A stretch of 64,000 bases of DNA from an uncultured Candidatus Pelagibacter sp. (GCA_905616465.1 CAJQSX010000002.1:1-64000); one strand, 5' to 3'. Shown: positions 1 through 8,907, counted from the first letter of the stretch. Numbers and translations are program-made. The notes: generated by a model from the letters alone, not told the origin.

Positions 1-1129
1 ATTGATATACAACCTGGTCACCCCACTTAAAAGCCATTTCACATCCTGCAAGATAAAATTCCCACATTCTAAAAAATTTTTCATCAAACATTTCAATGAT
101 CTTTTGTTTATTTTTAATACAATTTTCTTTCCAATATCTTAGTGTGTGTGAGTAATGAAGTCTTAAAACCTCTATATCAGAAACAATTAAGCCTGCTTTT
201 TCTATTGGTGTTGTTACTTCGCTTAAGCTGGGTGTGTATCCCCCTGGAAAAATATATTTTGTTATCCATGGGTGTGGATCTCTTGGAGGATTAACCGATC
301 CTATGGTGTGTATTAATGAAATACCATCATTTTTTAATAAATTTTCGATTTGATTAAAAAAATTTTTATAAAATTTTCTTCCAACATGCTCAAACATTCC
401 GACACTTACTATTCTATCAAATTTTTCTTTAAGCTCTCTATAATCCATTAATTTAAATTTAACCTGACTTTCTAAATTCATTTCTTTTACTTTTTGGTTG
501 CAATATTTAAATTGATTTTCTGACAATGTAATTCCTGTAACTTCACACTTTGCACTTTTGGCTATATCAATTGCTAATGAGCCCCAGCCACAACCTATAT
601 CTAAAACTTTTTGATTAGGTTGAATATTTAATTTTTTTATAATGTGTCGAATTTTATTATTTTGTGCTGTTTCTAAACTATCATTTTTATCTTTAAAATA
701 AGCACAAGAATATTGTTTCTTTGGATCTAAAAATAGATCATATAAACTATCTGAGATATCGTAATGATGGGATACATTCATTTTAGATTTTTTTATAAAA
801 TTAAAATTTGTTAAATATCTATATGAGCCTCTAAGTCTATTAATTAGATAACTAAAAAAATTTAATTCTTTTCTTCCAAAATTCATTAATGCCAAATCTA
901 AAAATTCAGTAAGAGTTCCATTCTCTATAATTACTTCACCATCTGTGTATGCTTCCCCAAAATACAAATCAGGATGAAACAATAATTTATAATGTAGCTT
1001 CTTATTTAAAATTTTTAATTTCATCGGATTAATGCCAGGATTACCAATGATATAATCTTTTGAATTGGCATCTGTTAGAATGAATCCACCCTTTTTAAAA
1101 ACCTTATTTAAAAAACTTGCTAGTTGCAT
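1..1129 (-). CDS. cfa: Cyclopropane-fatty-acyl-phospholipid synthase (3' end cut by window edge)
   Basis: SAM-dependent methyltransferase that adds a methylene bridge to unsaturated acyl chains of membrane phospholipids. I read 376 codons from the ATG at 1129 to the window edge. The family is about 380-400 residues, so nearly the whole protein is present and only the C-terminus is missing. Seen: the SAM-binding motif VLDIGCGWG near residues 175-183, the block SVGMFEHVG near 242-250, and near the cut end the conserved stretch FRMWEFYLAGCEMAF. The start lies one base after the stop of the DapA-family gene upstream, so the two are probably co-transcribed. The N-terminal domain (about 1-115) matches the usual Cfa substrate-binding part only loosely. 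Some homologues methylate other lipids, so the exact product is not certain. Confidence 0.88.
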   Translation of the reverse strand, partial: MQLASFLNKVFKKGGFILTDANSKDYIIGNPGINPMKLKILNKKLHYKLLFHPDLYFGEAYTDGEVIIENGTLTEFLDLALMNFGRKELNFFSYLINRLRGSYRYLTNFNFIKKSKMNVSHHYDISDSLYDLFLDPKKQYSCAYFKDKNDSLETAQNNKIRHIIKKLNIQPNQKVLDIGCGWGSLAIDIAKSAKCEVTGITLSENQFKYCNQKVKEMNLESQVKFKLMDYRELKEKFDRIVSVGMFEHVGRKFYKNFFNQIENLLKNDGISLIHTIGSVNPPRDPHPWITKYIFPGGYTPSLSEVTTPIEKAGLIVSDIEVLRLHYSHTLRYWKENCIKNKQKIIEMFDEKFFRMWEFYLAGCEMAFKWGDQVVYQ

Positions 1130-1130
1130 A

Positions 1131-2015
1131 CTATGCTGCCAATGATGATTTATTTGTAAAATTTAAATCCTTTAAGGAATTTATCAAATCTTTTTCATCA
1201 GTTTTATTTAAAAGACTTAAAGGAGGTAAAATATTTTTATAAATTTCATTTTCACGAGAATAGAAAGTGTGTAATCCAGAGATCAAATTATATTTATCAA
1301 AAACACTTCTTATATTACATAATTTTTTATTAAGCGATTGTTCCTTTCCTGAAAGAAAATCATCATAAACTTTTCTTGATACCTCTGCAGTCACATTGCA
1401 TGTTGCGGTTATTATTCCTGAACATCCCAATTGCAACCCTTTTAATAATTTTAACTCTGAGCCAGGCAAAATTGAAAAGTTCTCTAGTTTTAAGTTTTCA
1501 AATAGATTGTATGAACTATCTTTTACACCTACTATCTGATTTGGAAATTTTCTTACAAGTTCTTTGATGCAATCTATACTAAATTTATATCCACACAATT
1601 TCTCAAAATTATAAAGAATGATTTTACATTCTGGAACAGACTCTACTAATTTTGTATAAAATTCTATTGCTTCAAAGTCCCCATATTTGTAATAAGCTGG
1701 AGGCATAATTAAAAATTTCTTAAAATTTAATGAAGTTGCTATTTTCATAAAATTGATTGTTTCACCTAAAGAATTTAAACCTGTACCAATTAAATGCTTG
1801 TCTTTGTATTTGCTTATTGAAAGTTTGTTTAATAAATCAATTTTTTCAGAAATAGGTATCAATTGAGATTGTCCTGTGCTTCCAAATATTGCTGTGCCGT
1901 GACACCCTTGGTCTATTAGATTTTCTGCGTGATTTATTGTTTTTTCGACATTTAGGCTCAAATCGGAATTAATAACCGACATAGTAGCTGCGAAAATTCC
2001 ACTTATTTTTGTCAT
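1131..2015 (-). CDS. DapA/NanA-family class I aldolase (dihydrodipicolinate synthase-like)
   Basis: A 294-residue protein of the dihydrodipicolinate synthase / N-acetylneuraminate lyase superfamily, TIM-barrel enzymes that form a Schiff base with a keto acid. Seen: GSTGQ at 45-49 in place of the usual GTTGE, Tyr135 in IILYNF, and Lys165 in VGVKDSS, which match the catalytic Tyr and Schiff-base Lys. The protein is divergent and its neighbour is a lipid cyclopropanase, not a lysine or sialic acid gene, so I do not call it dapA. Substrate unknown; a sugar-acid or 4-hydroxy-2-oxo acid aldolase is possible. It reads straight into the cfa gene with a one-base gap. Confidence 0.72.
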   Translation of the reverse strand: MTKISGIFAATMSVINSDLSLNVEKTINHAENLIDQGCHGTAIFGSTGQSQLIPISEKIDLLNKLSISKYKDKHLIGTGLNSLGETINFMKIATSLNFKKFLIMPPAYYKYGDFEAIEFYTKLVESVPECKIILYNFEKLCGYKFSIDCIKELVRKFPNQIVGVKDSSYNLFENLKLENFSILPGSELKLLKGLQLGCSGIITATCNVTAEVSRKVYDDFLSGKEQSLNKKLCNIRSVFDKYNLISGLHTFYSRENEIYKNILPPLSLLNKTDEKDLINSLKDLNFTNKSSLAA

Positions 2016-2064
2016 AATAAAAATTTATATAAAAAATATACTTAGTAAAGTTTATAAATACTAT

Positions 2065-3027
2065 ATGAAAATATTAGCAGTTCAAAATAGAATGGGTGTT
2101 GGAGATACTGTAATTTTCCTACCTTTTATAAAAGCTTTATCTAAAAAATTTAATTCACCTATTAGTATACTTGTAAAAAAAAATTCAAAAGCTGATCAAT
2201 ATTTATACCATACCAACTATATTGATAAAATTCTTCTTTTAGAAAGAGATGAAAAAACTAATAATAGACATGGTGGGCTTTTAGGAAGTTTCAATTTAAT
2301 TAAAGATATTAGAAAATATAATTTTAATAAAATCATCATTTTTAATTCATCTTTTAGATTTAATTTAATTGCCAAATTCTCAGGAATTTCTGAAATTTAT
2401 CAATATCCATTATTTCAAAAATCTAAACAACATATCACTGGTGTTCCAAGAAAATTTATAAAAGATAAATTTGATTTAGTGGTCAATGAGGATCCTGAAG
2501 TGCAAATTGATGATATATCAATATCTAAATCAATTGAAAGATTTCAAATAAGTAAAAATGAAATAAATATACTTTTAGGTATAGGGGGGTCCGGGCCTAC
2601 TAAAAGAATTCCTTCAAACACATTTCTGAGTGTAATTGAAAAAATATCAAAAGTTAAAAAATGCAAATTTTTTCTTGCTACTGGAAATGATAGTGAAGAA
2701 CGGGTCATACTTAACGAAATACTACAGTCTAAATTTAAAAATCTTTGTGTACCTTTGAATAATTTTTCAATTAAAGAAACTTTACCAATTATAAAAAATT
2801 GTAATTTATCTATTTGTAATGATTCTAGTTTTAGTCATCTGTCTGCAGCTCTTGGTATAAAAACTATAACTTTAATGGCAGACACTCCATTAATTTATGG
2901 AAATTATAGTTCTAAAATGTTTCCGATAATTCCTGAAGGGGAGGAAACGGTTACCCATAATACATTGGGAAAAGAAAAAATTAGTGCACAAAAAATATTT
3001 AATAAAATTATTGAAATTAATAATTAA
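2065..3027 (+). CDS. Glycosyltransferase family 9 (heptosyltransferase-like)
   Basis: A 320-residue GT-B glycosyltransferase that resembles ADP-heptose:LPS heptosyltransferases. Seen: the N-terminal GT9 start with NRMGVGDTVIFLPFIKAL at 8-25, a second-domain phosphate loop GIGGSGPTKR near 173-182, and the C-terminal nucleotide-sugar block CNDSSFSHLSAALG, where the family more often has a NDTGPMHLAAAL-like sequence. It probably adds a sugar to surface polysaccharide or LPS core at the cytoplasmic face. It stands alone, with no LPS core genes beside it. Its last four bases overlap the end of the convergent J-domain gene. The altered DTG motif leaves the donor sugar open. Confidence 0.72.
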   Translation: MKILAVQNRMGVGDTVIFLPFIKALSKKFNSPISILVKKNSKADQYLYHTNYIDKILLLERDEKTNNRHGGLLGSFNLIKDIRKYNFNKIIIFNSSFRFNLIAKFSGISEIYQYPLFQKSKQHITGVPRKFIKDKFDLVVNEDPEVQIDDISISKSIERFQISKNEINILLGIGGSGPTKRIPSNTFLSVIEKISKVKKCKFFLATGNDSEERVILNEILQSKFKNLCVPLNNFSIKETLPIIKNCNLSICNDSSFSHLSAALGIKTITLMADTPLIYGNYSSKMFPIIPEGEETVTHNTLGKEKISAQKIFNKIIEINN

Positions 3028-3527
3028 GAGATATCGTTTAAAACTAAATCTTTAGCTTCATTCACAATAGAAGATAGTCGAGAAGTCTCAGGAGAAACAT
3101 CGGGATGAATTTTTTTTTGAATCTTAATGTAAGCTTTGTTTACATCCTCTTTGGTAATTTTTCTTCCAATATCTAAATTCAAAATTTTGTATGCCTCTGA
3201 AACGGGTATAGATGACAAGTTGTTAGACGTCGATTGATTGAAAGAAAATCGTCCTGATCTTCTCAAAGTTTGAATTAATCTAAAAAGCGATATTAATTGA
3301 AAAATAGATAAACCTTTTAATTTTAATAGAGCAAGACTTGCAAAAGTAAGAGGCAATGATAATAGAAATTTGCCACCGATAGCGAATAGAATTGCCAAAA
3401 CTATAAATCCTATAATTGTTAAAATTCTCAGACTTTTTGATATTTTTTTTGACGAAATATTGCCAATAAGCCTCAATAGAAAATAAAAAATAGTCAATAT
3501 AACTACTGTATAAATTATTATATTCAT
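3024..3527 (-). CDS. Membrane-anchored J-domain protein (Tim14/Pam18-like)
   Basis: 167 residues. The N-terminal half is hydrophobic with likely membrane segments at about 3-20, 34-50 and 53-70. The C-terminus carries a short J-domain: SEAYKILNLDIGRKITKEDV from residue 110, then IHPDVS with the invariant HPD at 141-143, then a terminal helix. The layout (membrane anchor first, J-domain last) matches DnaJ-like co-chaperones common in alphaproteobacteria that resemble the mitochondrial Tim14/Pam18. It should stimulate an Hsp70 (DnaK) at the inner membrane. Client unknown. The gene starts only 16 bases from the divergent oligopeptidase B gene. Confidence 0.75.
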   Translation of the reverse strand: MNIIIYTVVILTIFYFLLRLIGNISSKKISKSLRILTIIGFIVLAILFAIGGKFLLSLPLTFASLALLKLKGLSIFQLISLFRLIQTLRRSGRFSFNQSTSNNLSSIPVSEAYKILNLDIGRKITKEDVNKAYIKIQKKIHPDVSPETSRLSSIVNEAKDLVLNDIS

Positions 3528-3543
3528 ATATTTCTTCTCACTT

Positions 3544-5619
3544 ATGAAAGTACCACAACTTAGAAAAAAACCAGAAACAAAATCTTGTCACAACGTCACT
3601 TGGGAGGATGATTATAGCTGGATTCATCAAAAAAATATTTTAGAGGTATTAAGGGATAAAGATAAATTAGACCCTGAGGTTAGGGAATATCTAATTCAAG
3701 AGAATAACCATACAGAACATCACTTAAAAGATACTAAAATTTTACAAAAAAAATTATTCGATGAAATCAAAGGAAGAATTAAACTTGATGATGAGTCTCT
3801 TCCTTATAAGGATCATACATATGAATATTGGACCAAAACAACAGTTGAAGGAAACTATTCAATAAAATTAAGAAAAAAAATTAATACTGATGAAATCGAA
3901 GAGATTTGGGATGGGGATAAGGAAAAAGAAAAACTTGGTGTAGAGTATTTTGGTGTAGGTGATCTAGAGGTTAGTCATAATGATAAATATCTTGCTTATT
4001 CTTTGGATATTAAGGGATCTGAATATTACACAATCTTTATAAGAGACATTGTTACTAATAAACTTATAACAAAAGAAATTACAGATACGTCTGGAACCAT
4101 TACTTTTAGTTTGGATGATGCATATATTTTTTATTCAAAATTAGATAAAAATCATCGGGCAAGGAAGATTTATAGGCATGAAATTGGAAATTTTACTGAT
4201 CATGATGAGTTAATTTTTGAGGAAAAAAGTGAGGCTTTTTCAGTTGGTATTGGCTTAAGTTCAGATGAAAAGTATTATTTTGTTTCAACATCGGATCATA
4301 ATACCTCTGAACAATATTACTTTAAAATTGATGAAAAAAAACCAAAACCTAAATTAATAAAAAGAAGAAAAAAAGGAATTTTGTACTCAATAAATTCTTG
4401 GGATGGTAAATTTTATAACCACACAAATGAAGATGCTGAAGACTTTAAAATAGATATATCTGAAAGCTTAGACAAACAAAATTGGAAAGTTTTTATCGCT
4501 GCAAAAAATGAGGTTCTAATTGGTGGTTGTGTATTTTTAAAAAACTGGATAATTCGTTCTGAAACTTCTAATGCATTAGATAAATTATTTGTAAAAAATA
4601 TTTCTACAGGATTAGAAGAAGAATTAATTTTTTCTGATGAAAAAATTTATGTACCAAATGTTTCTCTAAGACAAAAAAATAAAAATACTGATGAAATTTA
4701 TGTTGGATATTCTTCTCCCAAAACTCCTTCTAAAGAGTATTTGTATGATCTTTCAACCAAATCTAAAAAATTAGTAAAAGAACAAGAGATACCATCAGGA
4801 CACAATCCTGATGATTATATTATAGAAAGAGTTGAGTTTCAATCTCATGATGGAAGATTGGTGCCCTTAACTATAACAAGACATAAAAAAACTAAAATTG
4901 ATGGGTCGGCTAATTTATTACTTTATGGGTATGGCTCATATGGGCACTCAATGAGTCCCAGTTTTTCTTCAACCAGATTATCTTTAATTAATAGAGATAT
5001 AATTTGGGCTACCGCACATATCAGGGGTGGGATGGAAAAAGGAATGAAATGGTGGAAAGAAGGAAAGCTTACTAATAAAAAAAATACATTTGAAGATTAC
5101 ATTTATGCTACAAAATATTTAATTGAAAATAGATATTCTTCAAAAGGTAAAATTATTGGCATGGGTGGTTCGGCTGGTGGATTGCTTATGGGAGCAGTGG
5201 TTAATCAAGCACCCGAACTTTTTTTAGGAATTATAATGGCAGTTCCATTTGTAGACTCATTAACTACTAATCTTGATCACTCTTTACCTTTAACGGTTGG
5301 AGAATTTGATGAATTTGGAAATGCAAAAGATAATAAAGAACATTTTGATTATATTTATTCTTATGCTCCTTACCATAATATTAAAAAAATGGATTATCCT
5401 GATATGTTAATTACAACTAGCCTAAGTGATAATAGAGTTTTGTTTGATGAGCCTGCGAAGTTCACTGCAAAATTAAGAGAATATAAAACGGATAATAATT
5501 TACTTCTTCTAAAGACAGAGATGAATGCTGGTCATGGTGGAAAATCTGGTAGAGATGGCGCCATTCAAGAAATTGCTCTTGATTATGCGTTTGCATTAAA
5601 AATTTCAGAAAAAATTTAA
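3544..5619 (+). CDS. ptrB: Oligopeptidase B (prolyl oligopeptidase family, S9A)
   Basis: Serine peptidase of 691 residues, the usual length for oligopeptidase B, which cuts short peptides after basic residues in the cytoplasm. Seen: an N-terminal beta-propeller region (about 1-410), then an alpha/beta-hydrolase domain with GMGGSAGG giving nucleophile Ser543, Asp629 in SLSDNRV, and His664 in NAGHGGKSGR. No signal peptide is visible. The N-terminus (PQLRKKP, then WEDDYSWI) is typical of the family, which supports the ATG at 3544. It probably serves peptide turnover. The gene ends six bases before a convergent lipoprotein gene. Confidence 0.9.
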   Translation: MKVPQLRKKPETKSCHNVTWEDDYSWIHQKNILEVLRDKDKLDPEVREYLIQENNHTEHHLKDTKILQKKLFDEIKGRIKLDDESLPYKDHTYEYWTKTTVEGNYSIKLRKKINTDEIEEIWDGDKEKEKLGVEYFGVGDLEVSHNDKYLAYSLDIKGSEYYTIFIRDIVTNKLITKEITDTSGTITFSLDDAYIFYSKLDKNHRARKIYRHEIGNFTDHDELIFEEKSEAFSVGIGLSSDEKYYFVSTSDHNTSEQYYFKIDEKKPKPKLIKRRKKGILYSINSWDGKFYNHTNEDAEDFKIDISESLDKQNWKVFIAAKNEVLIGGCVFLKNWIIRSETSNALDKLFVKNISTGLEEELIFSDEKIYVPNVSLRQKNKNTDEIYVGYSSPKTPSKEYLYDLSTKSKKLVKEQEIPSGHNPDDYIIERVEFQSHDGRLVPLTITRHKKTKIDGSANLLLYGYGSYGHSMSPSFSSTRLSLINRDIIWATAHIRGGMEKGMKWWKEGKLTNKKNTFEDYIYATKYLIENRYSSKGKIIGMGGSAGGLLMGAVVNQAPELFLGIIMAVPFVDSLTTNLDHSLPLTVGEFDEFGNAKDNKEHFDYIYSYAPYHNIKKMDYPDMLITTSLSDNRVLFDEPAKFTAKLREYKTDNNLLLLKTEMNAGHGGKSGRDGAIQEIALDYAFALKISEKI

Positions 5620-5625
5620 CTTATA

Positions 5626-5931
5626 TTAAAAACAACCATTTGACACAAAACCAATCACTACAGAATTGGTATCTACTTCAAATCTTCTTTTGCAAAGTAT
5701 TCCATATTTTTTTGTATTATAAATAAGTTCCAAATTACCTTTTTCATTTTTAAAATCTTCATCTGGTTTGCCCAAGTCCATTTGTAAATTGTTTACAGTT
5801 TTTCCAATATATTGACTTAATTTAGTATTTTCTTTTTTAACGATCACATTTGTCTTTTGCTTAATTGTCTGACAGCCAGAAAATAGAATTAAAAGAAACA
5901 AACTTAACAAAATAAATTTTATTTTTTGCAT
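5626..5931 (-). CDS. Small predicted lipoprotein, function unknown
   Basis: 101 residues with a clear lipoprotein signal: a hydrophobic segment at 5-17 and the lipobox LFSGC with the acylated Cys at 20. The mature part contains YIGKTVNNLQMDLGKPDED, which resembles the small SmpA/OmlA (BamE-like) fold with its Gly-x-Pro turn, but the similarity is weak. Two later cysteines (in LCKRRF and at the C-terminal NGCF) could form a disulfide in the periplasm. I do not recognise a specific function. It converges on the oligopeptidase B gene with a six-base gap. Confidence 0.65.
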   Translation of the reverse strand: MQKIKFILLSLFLLILFSGCQTIKQKTNVIVKKENTKLSQYIGKTVNNLQMDLGKPDEDFKNEKGNLELIYNTKKYGILCKRRFEVDTNSVVIGFVSNGCF

Positions 5932-6050
5932 AATTCAATTTTAACATTAAATGTGGCATCAATATAAACTTATTAGTTGAATTGTGTTAATAAGCTTATG
6001 TTTTTGAGAGTATTTTCTTCAAAAGTCTAATAATATTTGAACTTAATCTT

Positions 6051-6056
6051 AGGAGG
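6051..6056 (+). promoter_or_regulatory. Shine-Dalgarno site that fixes the start of the purine permease
   Basis: AGGAGG lies four bases before the ATG at 6061. Such a perfect site is rare in this window and shows that the ATG, not the in-frame TTG at 6037, is the start; the TTG frame would run through the AGGAGG itself. Confidence 0.85.
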
Positions 6057-6060
6057 ATCA

Positions 6061-7395
6061 ATGTTAGAAAAATATTTTGACTATAAAAAACACAAGACTG
6101 ATTTCAACACAGAGGTAAGGGCTGGAGTTACGACTTTTTTAACTATGGCGTATATATTGGCATTGCAGCCAATGATAATGAGTGCAGGTGGATTTGATGG
6201 TGGTTCAATTTTTACTGCAACAGTTTTCGCTACAGCCATTGCCTGTTTTATAATGGGATTTTACGGTAAGACTTGGCCAATTGGTTTAAGTTGTGGGATG
6301 GGCTTAAATGCTTATGTAGCTTACTATGTGTGTGGAACTCTGGGACACACACCTCAAGAAGCACTTGGTGCAGTTTTAGTTGCAGGAGTAATATTTCTTG
6401 CTATTTCACTAACACCTATAAGAGCATGGATAATAAATGCGATTCCAAGAAGCTTAAAGCTTGGTATTGGAGCGGGTATTGGACTGTTTTTAGCTCTTAT
6501 TGGTTTTACTTTAATGGGACTGACTGTGTCAAATGAAGTAACCGTAGTTCAACTACAAAATGGATTTCATAAAGATCCTTTAATCATGGTTGCTTTAGCT
6601 GCCCTAATAACAATGTTTGTTTTAGACAAATTAAAAATTAAAGGTGCAATTATAATTGCATTAACTTCTTGGACTGTAATTGCTTGGATATTTATTCCAA
6701 ATGAAATACTAGATAAAAATTATTCAAATTTTGGAGGCTTTGCTGATGGTATAATAAGTATGAAGATTCCAGCAATGACTCATTTACTTGATTTTAATCT
6801 ATCAGCTATTTTTTCAGGAGCAATGATGTCTGTTATTTTCACTTTATTTTTTGTTGATTTTTTTGATACTGCCGGAACTCTTACATCAGTTGCTAATGTG
6901 GCTGGAAAAGTTGATAGAAACGGCCGTGTTGAAGATATTGATAAAGCTCTTCTTGCAGATAGTGCTGGAACTGTTGCTGGTGCACTCCTTGGTACAACAA
7001 CGGTGACCTCATATGTCGAGTCTGGCTCTGGAGTTAAAGAAGGTGGACGTACAGGAATGACTTCTATTGTGATTGGAGTATTATTTTTATCAATGATATT
7101 CTTTTCTCCTCTTTTCCTTAGCATACCGAAACAAATTGATGCTGCAGTATTAATTTTTGTTTCTATTCTTTTTTTGCAAAATCTTAAAGATATAGAATGG
7201 GAAGATATTACTGAGTCAGGACCTGCAGCTTTAGCTGCAATGACCATGGCGTACACATACAATATAAGTCATGGGATAGCGGTTGCATTTGTGGCTTACG
7301 CATTAATTAAAATCTTTACTGGAAGTATAAAAGGTGTTTCACCAGCTATTTGGATTGTTGCAGTTTTAAGTGCTATAAACTTGTATATATATTAA
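6061..7395 (+). CDS. NCS2/AzgA-type purine permease (adenine, guanine, hypoxanthine)
   Basis: A 444-residue multi-pass inner-membrane transporter of the AzgA branch of the nucleobase:cation symporter 2 family. Seen: the N-terminal block EVRAGVTTFLTMAYILALQP, the substrate block GLSCGMGLNAYVAYY near 80-95, FFVDFFDTAGTLTSVAN near 260-276, and TSYVESGSGVKEGGRTG near 318-334, all AzgA signatures. Start set by the perfect Shine-Dalgarno at 6051. The gene converges on a purine-type phosphoribosyltransferase and shares a hairpin terminator with it; together they would import a purine base and convert it to a nucleotide. The exact base cannot be told from sequence. Confidence 0.87.
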   Translation: MLEKYFDYKKHKTDFNTEVRAGVTTFLTMAYILALQPMIMSAGGFDGGSIFTATVFATAIACFIMGFYGKTWPIGLSCGMGLNAYVAYYVCGTLGHTPQEALGAVLVAGVIFLAISLTPIRAWIINAIPRSLKLGIGAGIGLFLALIGFTLMGLTVSNEVTVVQLQNGFHKDPLIMVALAALITMFVLDKLKIKGAIIIALTSWTVIAWIFIPNEILDKNYSNFGGFADGIISMKIPAMTHLLDFNLSAIFSGAMMSVIFTLFFVDFFDTAGTLTSVANVAGKVDRNGRVEDIDKALLADSAGTVAGALLGTTTVTSYVESGSGVKEGGRTGMTSIVIGVLFLSMIFFSPLFLSIPKQIDAAVLIFVSILFLQNLKDIEWEDITESGPAALAAMTMAYTYNISHGIAVAFVAYALIKIFTGSIKGVSPAIWIVAVLSAINLYIY

Positions 7396-7418
7396 ATTAT
7401 TTAAAAATTTTTAATAGT

Positions 7419-7454
7419 ATTAATAGGGTTAGAATTCATTCTGACCCTATTAAT
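7419..7454. terminator. Bidirectional hairpin terminator between convergent purine genes
   Basis: An inverted repeat of 16 pairs (one G-T wobble) with a four-base loop at 7435-7438. The 5' arm is 7419-7434 and the 3' arm 7439-7454, with a GGG/CCC core at 7426-7428 and 7445-7447. A T-rich stretch follows on the plus strand (TTTCTCTT), and on the minus strand a run of A and T follows the other side. The 3' arm contains the last five bases of the phosphoribosyltransferase gene. It is the strongest hairpin I found in the window. Confidence 0.8.
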
Positions 7455-7968
7455 TTCTCTTAATTATATCTTCAATACTTAATTCTTCATAATGCTCAGT
7501 TGGTTGAACAATCCAGGGGTCGTGTTCCAATCTAACTGAACAAAAATCTGGCTCAAATGTAGAGGATTTTTTCTTCCACAAACAAGCTGTTTTAACTTCG
7601 TTAATAAAATTTTTAGTTGGTCCATAATTTTTTAGCCATTCAATACTTTTATTCAAAGTAAGACCTGTATCTGACAAATCATCAATTAATAATACTCTGT
7701 TAAAATCTTTATCAGCAGCTAAAGAACTAATTTCTCTAGCAAACATAAGTTGTCCCTGTTTATCCTCCATGCCTTCACCCGAATAACTTTGAATTACTAT
7801 GTAAGCTATGGGTAGCTTTAAAACTCTTGATAAAATATCTATTATAGGAGCAGCACCTCTCATAATACCCACTAAAACTGTTGGATTGTAATTTTTATGA
7901 ATTTGAATTGCTAGTTTTTCAACAATCTGGGTATACTCTTTAAAGGAAATAATTAATTTGTCTGCCAT
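7450..7968 (-). CDS. Purine-type phosphoribosyltransferase (Gpt/Hpt-like)
   Basis: Transfers a phosphoribosyl group from PRPP to a purine base in salvage. About 172 residues from the ATG at 7968; another ATG at 7983 would add five residues (MINKF), and I prefer the inner one because the family begins close to the KLIISFKEY segment. Seen: GIMRGAAPIIDILSR (early PRTase loop), VIQSYSG (flexible loop) and the PRPP-binding motif VLLIDDLSDTGLTL. The C-terminal LEHDPWIVQPTEHYEE resembles xanthine/guanine enzymes of the Gpt type. The convergent AzgA-type permease supports a purine role. The base preference is inference. Confidence 0.8.
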   Translation of the reverse strand: MADKLIISFKEYTQIVEKLAIQIHKNYNPTVLVGIMRGAAPIIDILSRVLKLPIAYIVIQSYSGEGMEDKQGQLMFAREISSLAADKDFNRVLLIDDLSDTGLTLNKSIEWLKNYGPTKNFINEVKTACLWKKKSSTFEPDFCSVRLEHDPWIVQPTEHYEELSIEDIIKRN

Positions 7969-8016
7969 AAATTTATTTATCATATTAAAAAAAATAAAAA
8001 AGATTAAAAAGTAATT

Positions 8017-8907
8017 ATGAGAATTTTTGATTGTTTTATGTATTTTGATGAAGATGTTGTTTTGGATCTCAGACTTAATACACTAAATGACGATGTTGAT
8101 TATTTTGTGATTGTAGAAAGTAATTTCACACATAAAGGAGATAGGAGAAGTCTAAAATTTGACTATAAAAATTTTCCAAAATTTAGAGATAAGATAATTT
8201 ATCTAATATACGATAAGAAACCTAAAAAATTAGAAAACATTGATGAAAAAGATAGTCACGGTCAACAAAATAGAAAATATATTTTTAATGCGATTCATAG
8301 AGAAAATGGTCAAAGAAATTTTATAGCTGAAGGTCTCAAAATTGCAGAAGATGATGATTTGATTCTTATCTCAGATGTTGACGAGATTCCTAATTTAAAA
8401 AATATTAATTTAAAAAACTTTAAAGAGAGGTTAATTTTTTTTAATCAGGAAATGTTTTATTATAAGTTTAATCTTAAATTACCTGATTATAATTGGGTCG
8501 GAACTAAATCGTGTAAAAAGAAATATTTGAAGTCGCCACAATGGCTAAGAAATATAAAAGATAAAAAATATCCTTTTTATAGACTTGATACTTTTTTTTC
8601 AAAAACTAAGTATTCTAATATTAGATTTATAAATGAAGGTGGTTGGCATTTTACTAATATAAAATCTGCTGATGAAATAAGACATAAACTTAAATCTTAT
8701 CTTCATCATAGAGAATTTGATGTAAACCCTTTGTCTATTAACGAAATTGATAATCTCATCAAAAATCAACAAGCAATTTATGACTTAAAAGTGGACAAAA
8801 AAGTTCAAAAAATAGGTCATGGTAATAAATTAGAAAAATATGATTTGAAAAAATTACCCCCATATATAAATGATAATTTAAATAAATTTAAAAAGTGGAT
8901 TGATTAA
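8017..8907 (+). CDS. Glycosyltransferase family 17 (N-acetylglucosaminyltransferase-like)
   Basis: 296 residues that match family 17 glycosyltransferases, whose animal member adds a bisecting GlcNAc; bacterial members sit in surface polysaccharide loci. Seen: the family start MRIFDCFMYFDEDVVLDLRL, YFVIVESNFTHKG at 29-41, and the acidic motif ISDVDEIP at 118-125, the likely metal and nucleotide-sugar site. Later GGWHFTNI near 208-215 is also typical. The gene is followed without a gap by a DUF1330 protein. Acceptor and donor are unknown. Confidence 0.77.
   Translation: MRIFDCFMYFDEDVVLDLRLNTLNDDVDYFVIVESNFTHKGDRRSLKFDYKNFPKFRDKIIYLIYDKKPKKLENIDEKDSHGQQNRKYIFNAIHRENGQRNFIAEGLKIAEDDDLILISDVDEIPNLKNINLKNFKERLIFFNQEMFYYKFNLKLPDYNWVGTKSCKKKYLKSPQWLRNIKDKKYPFYRLDTFFSKTKYSNIRFINEGGWHFTNIKSADEIRHKLKSYLHHREFDVNPLSINEIDNLIKNQQAIYDLKVDKKVQKIGHGNKLEKYDLKKLPPYINDNLNKFKKWID

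Noticed and set aside
6780-7262. Open frame of 160 codons on the minus strand inside the purine permease gene
   Set aside because: It is antisense to a clearly coding frame with family motifs, has no recognisable domain, and arises from codon bias of the real gene.
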